Source of the DNA: Pedobacter roseus
GTDB lineage: Bacteria > Bacteroidota > Bacteroidia > Sphingobacteriales > Sphingobacteriaceae
Direction: 5' to 3'
Assembly: GCF_014395225.1 (NCBI RefSeq)
Contig: NZ_CP060723.1
Span: 5,146,001-5,210,000 of the forward strand
Length of the DNA stretch: 64,000 bases
Within the stretch, counting starts at the first letter, position 1, and the number at the start of each line of letters is the position of its first letter. The notes below the pieces were generated by a model. The model was given only the letters and a program-made list of their open reading frames with translations. It was not told the DNA's origin and ran no database searches. Made by a program: the position numbers and the translations under genes. Below are positions 60,456 to 64,000 of the stretch, one piece after another.

Positions 60456-61226
60456 CTAATTCAGGTTAATTTTGATATTTCCTGTTTCTATACCTGGATG
60501 TTCTTTTTGAAAATTGTTGAACGACTCTTTCATTTTACCTAAGGCATAAGCTTTCGTATTGCTGATGTTTTTACCCAATGCATAAAATTTATTGATGATG
60601 TAGATCTTAAACAGATATTCTTTTATTTCTGCAGAGGCCTGCGTATCTGTCATCACTTTGGCTAAATTTTCCCGATCAACAAAATTAACAAGACCAGCAT
60701 GCGAAGCGATATAGTTGGCAACCTTGTTGATGCTATCCTGCTGATTACCAAAGGCATCTTTCGCTGCATTAATATCATCAATAGCTTTTAATTGTGGGGT
60801 AATTTCCCTGGCTAAAGCTTCTTTGTTAAGTGCGATCAGCCCTTTAGGCACAAAGAAAGCAGAATCTAATTTATAGGGATCAACAAAAAGAAATATGGTA
60901 TCTTTTAAATTAGGATTTATCAAAGTATAACGGTCTACAATTCCTGTACTCGAATGTTCGCTTTTCCTTTTAGTAAAATCAATCTTTGATCCGTCCGGCC
61001 AGCGATAAGAATTTTCCAGTTTGGCCATGCGTAAGCTTAAGTAACTTCTATCTATTAAATTTTTAAAGGCACCAGTACCTATTGGCCGGTTGATAGATGC
61101 ACCATACCCATCATCATTCCCTTTCAGGTTTTCAAAAGTAATATAGGTAACCAAAGTATCGGAAGGAAGCTGGGCTTTAACCAAGCCTGCAATCAGGCAA
61201 AAAATTAATGTATAAAATATTTTCAT
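60456..61226 (-). CDS. hypothetical secreted protein
   Basis: 256 aa with a signal peptide ending LVKAQ. Not recognised. Residues about 25-140 look beta-rich (YITFENLKGNDDGYGASI, RYTLINPNLKDTIFLFVDPY) and 150-240 helical (AIDDINAAKDAFGNQQDSI, IKEYLFKIYIINKFYALG). Probably an operon with the 59727-60407 gene. Diverges from polA across 155 bases. Confidence 0.65.
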   Translation of the reverse strand: MKIFYTLIFCLIAGLVKAQLPSDTLVTYITFENLKGNDDGYGASINRPIGTGAFKNLIDRSYLSLRMAKLENSYRWPDGSKIDFTKRKSEHSSTGIVDRYTLINPNLKDTIFLFVDPYKLDSAFFVPKGLIALNKEALAREITPQLKAIDDINAAKDAFGNQQDSINKVANYIASHAGLVNFVDRENLAKVMTDTQASAEIKEYLFKIYIINKFYALGKNISNTKAYALGKMKESFNNFQKEHPGIETGNIKINLN

Positions 61227-61381
61227 AGCGCGTTTTATTTAATGATGATGAAAGTTAAAGAATTCAATAATTTAATTTTAATTTTTTTGTTGATAAAGCA
61301 TTTTACCGATATGATTAACTTTGGTTACTTTTATCATCCGGTAAATCTATTTGCCGGCAATCATTAAATCAGTGTAATCAC

Positions 61382-64000
61382 ATGAATAAAAAACTCTTTC
61401 TCCTAGACGGTATGGCGCTAATGTACAGGGCGCATTTTGCATTAAGTAAAAACCCGCGTTTTACGTCAACAGGTATCAATACATCGGCAGTAATGGGCTT
61501 TACCAATACTTTATTAGATGTTTTGAAGAAAGAAAAACCAACACATATTGCAGTGGTTTTTGATACTGAAGCACCAACAGAAAGACATACCTCCTTCGAA
61601 GCTTATAAAGCACACCGTCAGGCCATGCCTGAGGATCTGGCTGCTGCAATGCCTTATGTGATTAAATTAATTACCGGTTTTAATATTCCTGTGATCACTT
61701 CTGATGGTTATGAGGCTGATGATATTATTGGTACACTGGCCAAAAAAGCAGAACTAAAGGGTTATCAGGTCTACTGCATGACACCGGATAAAGATTTTGC
61801 ACAATTGGTTTCAGAAAATATTTTTATCTACAAACCTGCCCGTATGGGTAACGATATGGAAATATTGGGCGTAAAGGAAATATTGGCCAAATGGGAGATC
61901 GAAAATGTATTGCAGGTAATCGATATTTTAGGTTTGTGGGGCGATGCCGTTGATAATATCCCGGGTATCCCTGGTATTGGAGAGAAAACGGCAAAAGCTT
62001 TGATCAAACAATATGGTTCAATGGAGAACATTATTGCCAACTCACACGAATTAAAAGGCAAACAACGCGAAAACGTAGAAAACTTTGCAGAACAAGGACT
62101 GATCTCCAAAAAACTGGCGACTATCTTATTGGATGTTCCCGTTGAACTTGATGAGGCCAGCCTGGAACTTTGCGATCCGAGCCGCGACTTGCTGGAACCA
62201 TTATTCACAGAATTAGAATTCAGAACTTTAGGCCGAAGGGTATTTGGAGATGAATTTTCGGTTACCACGGCACGTTTTCAGGAAGGTACCCAAACCGATC
62301 TTTTTGGCAATCAATCGGGAGAGGCCATACAATATACCAATACACTTGAGGAGGAACCGGCAGAAAAACTTCCGGCCAAAACCATCGAAAATACGGAACA
62401 CGATTACCAATTAATTGATACTGCTGAGCAGCGTGCCGATTTAATTAAATTATTACTTGCCGAAAAACGGATCTCGTTTGATACCGAAACCACCGGCACT
62501 GATGCAAACATGGCCGATTTAGTGGGTTTATCATTCTCGATAAAACCCGGCACAGGTTATTATATCCCTGTTCCTGCAGAAAGGGAAGAAGCGCAGCTTA
62601 TTGTTGACGAATTTAGGGTGGTATTGGAAAATGAGGCCATCGAAAAAATCGGTCAGAATACCAAATACGATATACTGGTGTTAAAGTGGTATGGCATTCA
62701 GGTACAAGGTAAACTTTTCGATACGATGCTGGCCCACTACTTAATCGATCCTGATACCCGCCATGGTATGGATGTGTTGTCAGAAAATTACCTGGGTTAT
62801 TCGCCAATTTCGATAACCAAACTAATCGGTGCAAAAGGCAAAAACCAGGGCACCATGCGTGATGTGCCGGTAATTGATGTGGTTGATTATGCCGCTGAAG
62901 ACGCCGATGTTACCTTACAGTTAGCCCACATTTTTGAGCCAAAATTAAAAGAATTAAATGCCGCCAAACTGGCCGAAGAAATTGAAAATCCTTTGGTTTA
63001 TGTATTGGCCGATATTGAAAAAGAAGGTGTACGCATTGATATCGAAACCTTACAGGCTTACTCTAAAGAGCTTGAAACTGAAATCGTCAAATTCGAACAG
63101 AATGTTTACGATAAAGCCGGGATTAAATTTAACCTGGCCTCGCCAAAACAGTTAGGTGAGGTGCTGTTTGATAAACTTCAGCTTGACCCGAAAGCCAAAA
63201 AGACCAAAACAGGTCAGTACCAGACCGGAGAAGACGTTTTAATGGCTTTAGCAAGTAAAAGTGATATTGTACAGGATATTTTAGATTTCCGCCAGTTACA
63301 GAAGCTTAAATCAACCTATGTGGATGCTTTACCATTAATGGTTAACCCGAAAACTGGTAGGGTACACACTTCTTACAACCAGGCCGTAGCTGCTACCGGC
63401 AGGTTGAGTTCTAACAATCCGAATTTACAGAACATCCCGATCCGTACCGAACGTGGCAGGGAGGTCCGTAAAGCCTTTATTGCAAGAGATGAAAACCATA
63501 TCCTGTTATCAGCCGATTATTCTCAGATTGAACTTCGCATTATCGCGGAAATCAGTAAAGAGGAAAATATGCTTGATGCATTTAGCAAAGGGATTGATAT
63601 CCACACGGCTACGGCAGCTAAAGTATATGGCGTAAGCATTGAAGAGGTAGATGGAACCCAGCGTAGAAATGCAAAAGCAGTTAACTTTGGTATTATTTAC
63701 GGTCAATCGGCTTTTGGTTTATCTCAGAACCTGGGTATTCCACGTAAAGAGGCGGCAGAAATTATCGAACAATATTTTGCGCAATACCCAGGCATTAAAC
63801 GGTACATGAGCGATACCATGAATTTTGCGCGGGAGAATGGATTTGTAGAAACGATAATGGGCAGAAGACGCTATTTAAGAGACATTAACTCGGCCAACCA
63901 AACGGTAAGGGGTTTTGCAGAACGAAATGCGATTAACGCGCCTATACAGGGCTCTGCTGCCGATATGATTAAGATTGCCATGATCAATATCCATAAAGAA
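61382..64000 (+). CDS. polA: DNA polymerase I, 3' end outside window
   Basis: Repair and Okazaki-fragment polymerase. ATG at 61382 (MNKKLFLLDGMALMYRAHFA) opens a frame that reaches the window edge after 873 codons, so only the last few dozen residues are missing. Three domains are visible: 5'-3' exonuclease (about 1-310, SDGYEADDIIGTLA), an intact 3'-5' exonuclease with D367 and E369 in FDTETTG and the DYAAEDADVTLQL motif, and the polymerase with SNNPNLQNIPIRTE, D712 in DYSQIELR and the O-helix RRNAKAVNFGIIYG. The proofreading residues are kept, unlike in some PolA. Confidence 0.95.
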   Translation, partial: MNKKLFLLDGMALMYRAHFALSKNPRFTSTGINTSAVMGFTNTLLDVLKKEKPTHIAVVFDTEAPTERHTSFEAYKAHRQAMPEDLAAAMPYVIKLITGFNIPVITSDGYEADDIIGTLAKKAELKGYQVYCMTPDKDFAQLVSENIFIYKPARMGNDMEILGVKEILAKWEIENVLQVIDILGLWGDAVDNIPGIPGIGEKTAKALIKQYGSMENIIANSHELKGKQRENVENFAEQGLISKKLATILLDVPVELDEASLELCDPSRDLLEPLFTELEFRTLGRRVFGDEFSVTTARFQEGTQTDLFGNQSGEAIQYTNTLEEEPAEKLPAKTIENTEHDYQLIDTAEQRADLIKLLLAEKRISFDTETTGTDANMADLVGLSFSIKPGTGYYIPVPAEREEAQLIVDEFRVVLENEAIEKIGQNTKYDILVLKWYGIQVQGKLFDTMLAHYLIDPDTRHGMDVLSENYLGYSPISITKLIGAKGKNQGTMRDVPVIDVVDYAAEDADVTLQLAHIFEPKLKELNAAKLAEEIENPLVYVLADIEKEGVRIDIETLQAYSKELETEIVKFEQNVYDKAGIKFNLASPKQLGEVLFDKLQLDPKAKKTKTGQYQTGEDVLMALASKSDIVQDILDFRQLQKLKSTYVDALPLMVNPKTGRVHTSYNQAVAATGRLSSNNPNLQNIPIRTERGREVRKAFIARDENHILLSADYSQIELRIIAEISKEENMLDAFSKGIDIHTATAAKVYGVSIEEVDGTQRRNAKAVNFGIIYGQSAFGLSQNLGIPRKEAAEIIEQYFAQYPGIKRYMSDTMNFARENGFVETIMGRRRYLRDINSANQTVRGFAERNAINAPIQGSAADMIKIAMINIHKE

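Noticed and set aside
61828..62268. 146-codon minus-strand frame opposite polA
   Set aside because: Antisense to conserved exonuclease-domain codons of polA; Ser/Asn-rich low-information translation.

Overview
The window looks like chromosomal DNA from a Bacteroidota, most likely a Sphingobacteriaceae member close to Pedobacter. This is inferred from the SusC/SusD/DUF1735 trio, gliding protein GldD, a GLPGLI protein paired with a TonB-receptor-like barrel, TAnnTTTG-type -7 boxes, AT-rich spacers without clear Shine-Dalgarno sites, and the many palindromic intergenic repeats. No species call is possible from sequence reading alone. I saw no rRNA, tRNA, CRISPR array or intact insertion sequence.

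1-19.5 kb is a pectin utilisation cluster. On the minus strand, in transcription order: pectin methylesterase (CE8), polygalacturonase (GH28), unsaturated uronyl hydrolase with a C-terminal extension (GH105), pectate lyase (PL10), then uxaB, uxaA, uxaC, kdgK, eda, a hexuronate MFS transporter and a GapN-like dehydrogenase. Two CE12 rhamnogalacturonan acetylesterases bracket the block on the plus strand, the right one following a GH43 enzyme. Together they would de-esterify and cut pectin, import galacturonate, and run galacturonate > tagaturonate > altronate > KDG > KDPG > pyruvate + glyceraldehyde-3-phosphate, with GapN taking the triose to 3-phosphoglycerate. No SusC/D pair, no KduI/KduD and no dedicated regulator lies in this part.

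19.5-32 kb is mixed: an AhpD-like protein, a Crp/Fnr regulator next to a 260-bp tandem duplication, a GLPGLI/outer-membrane barrel pair, a DUF4153-like membrane protein, a GIN-like gene broken by an in-frame stop, a lysine-pathway ALDH7 enzyme and a secreted M1 aminopeptidase with HEAT-like repeats. 32.2-37.8 kb holds a SusC/SusD/DUF1735 operon of unknown substrate.

38-45.6 kb has housekeeping and envelope genes (TPR protein, ComA-like phosphosulfolactate synthase, aroE, gldD, an MBL hydrolase, a LolE/FtsX-type permease, an NlpE-like lipoprotein). 46-51 kb is a xylose operon, xylB-xylA-Na+/sugar symporter, with a near-perfect LacI-type operator lying on its promoter. 51-64 kb carries csaA, tadA, superoxide dismutase, oxyR, a GH130 enzyme, fcl, trmB overlapping an alkyltransferase-like gene that lacks the catalytic Cys, a four-helix-bundle gene framed by 14-bp inverted repeats, tagI, two secreted unknowns, and polA running off the right edge.

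The most unusual non-gene signal is the density and variety of intergenic repeats (at least six families by eye), some of which have supplied or duplicated gene ends.
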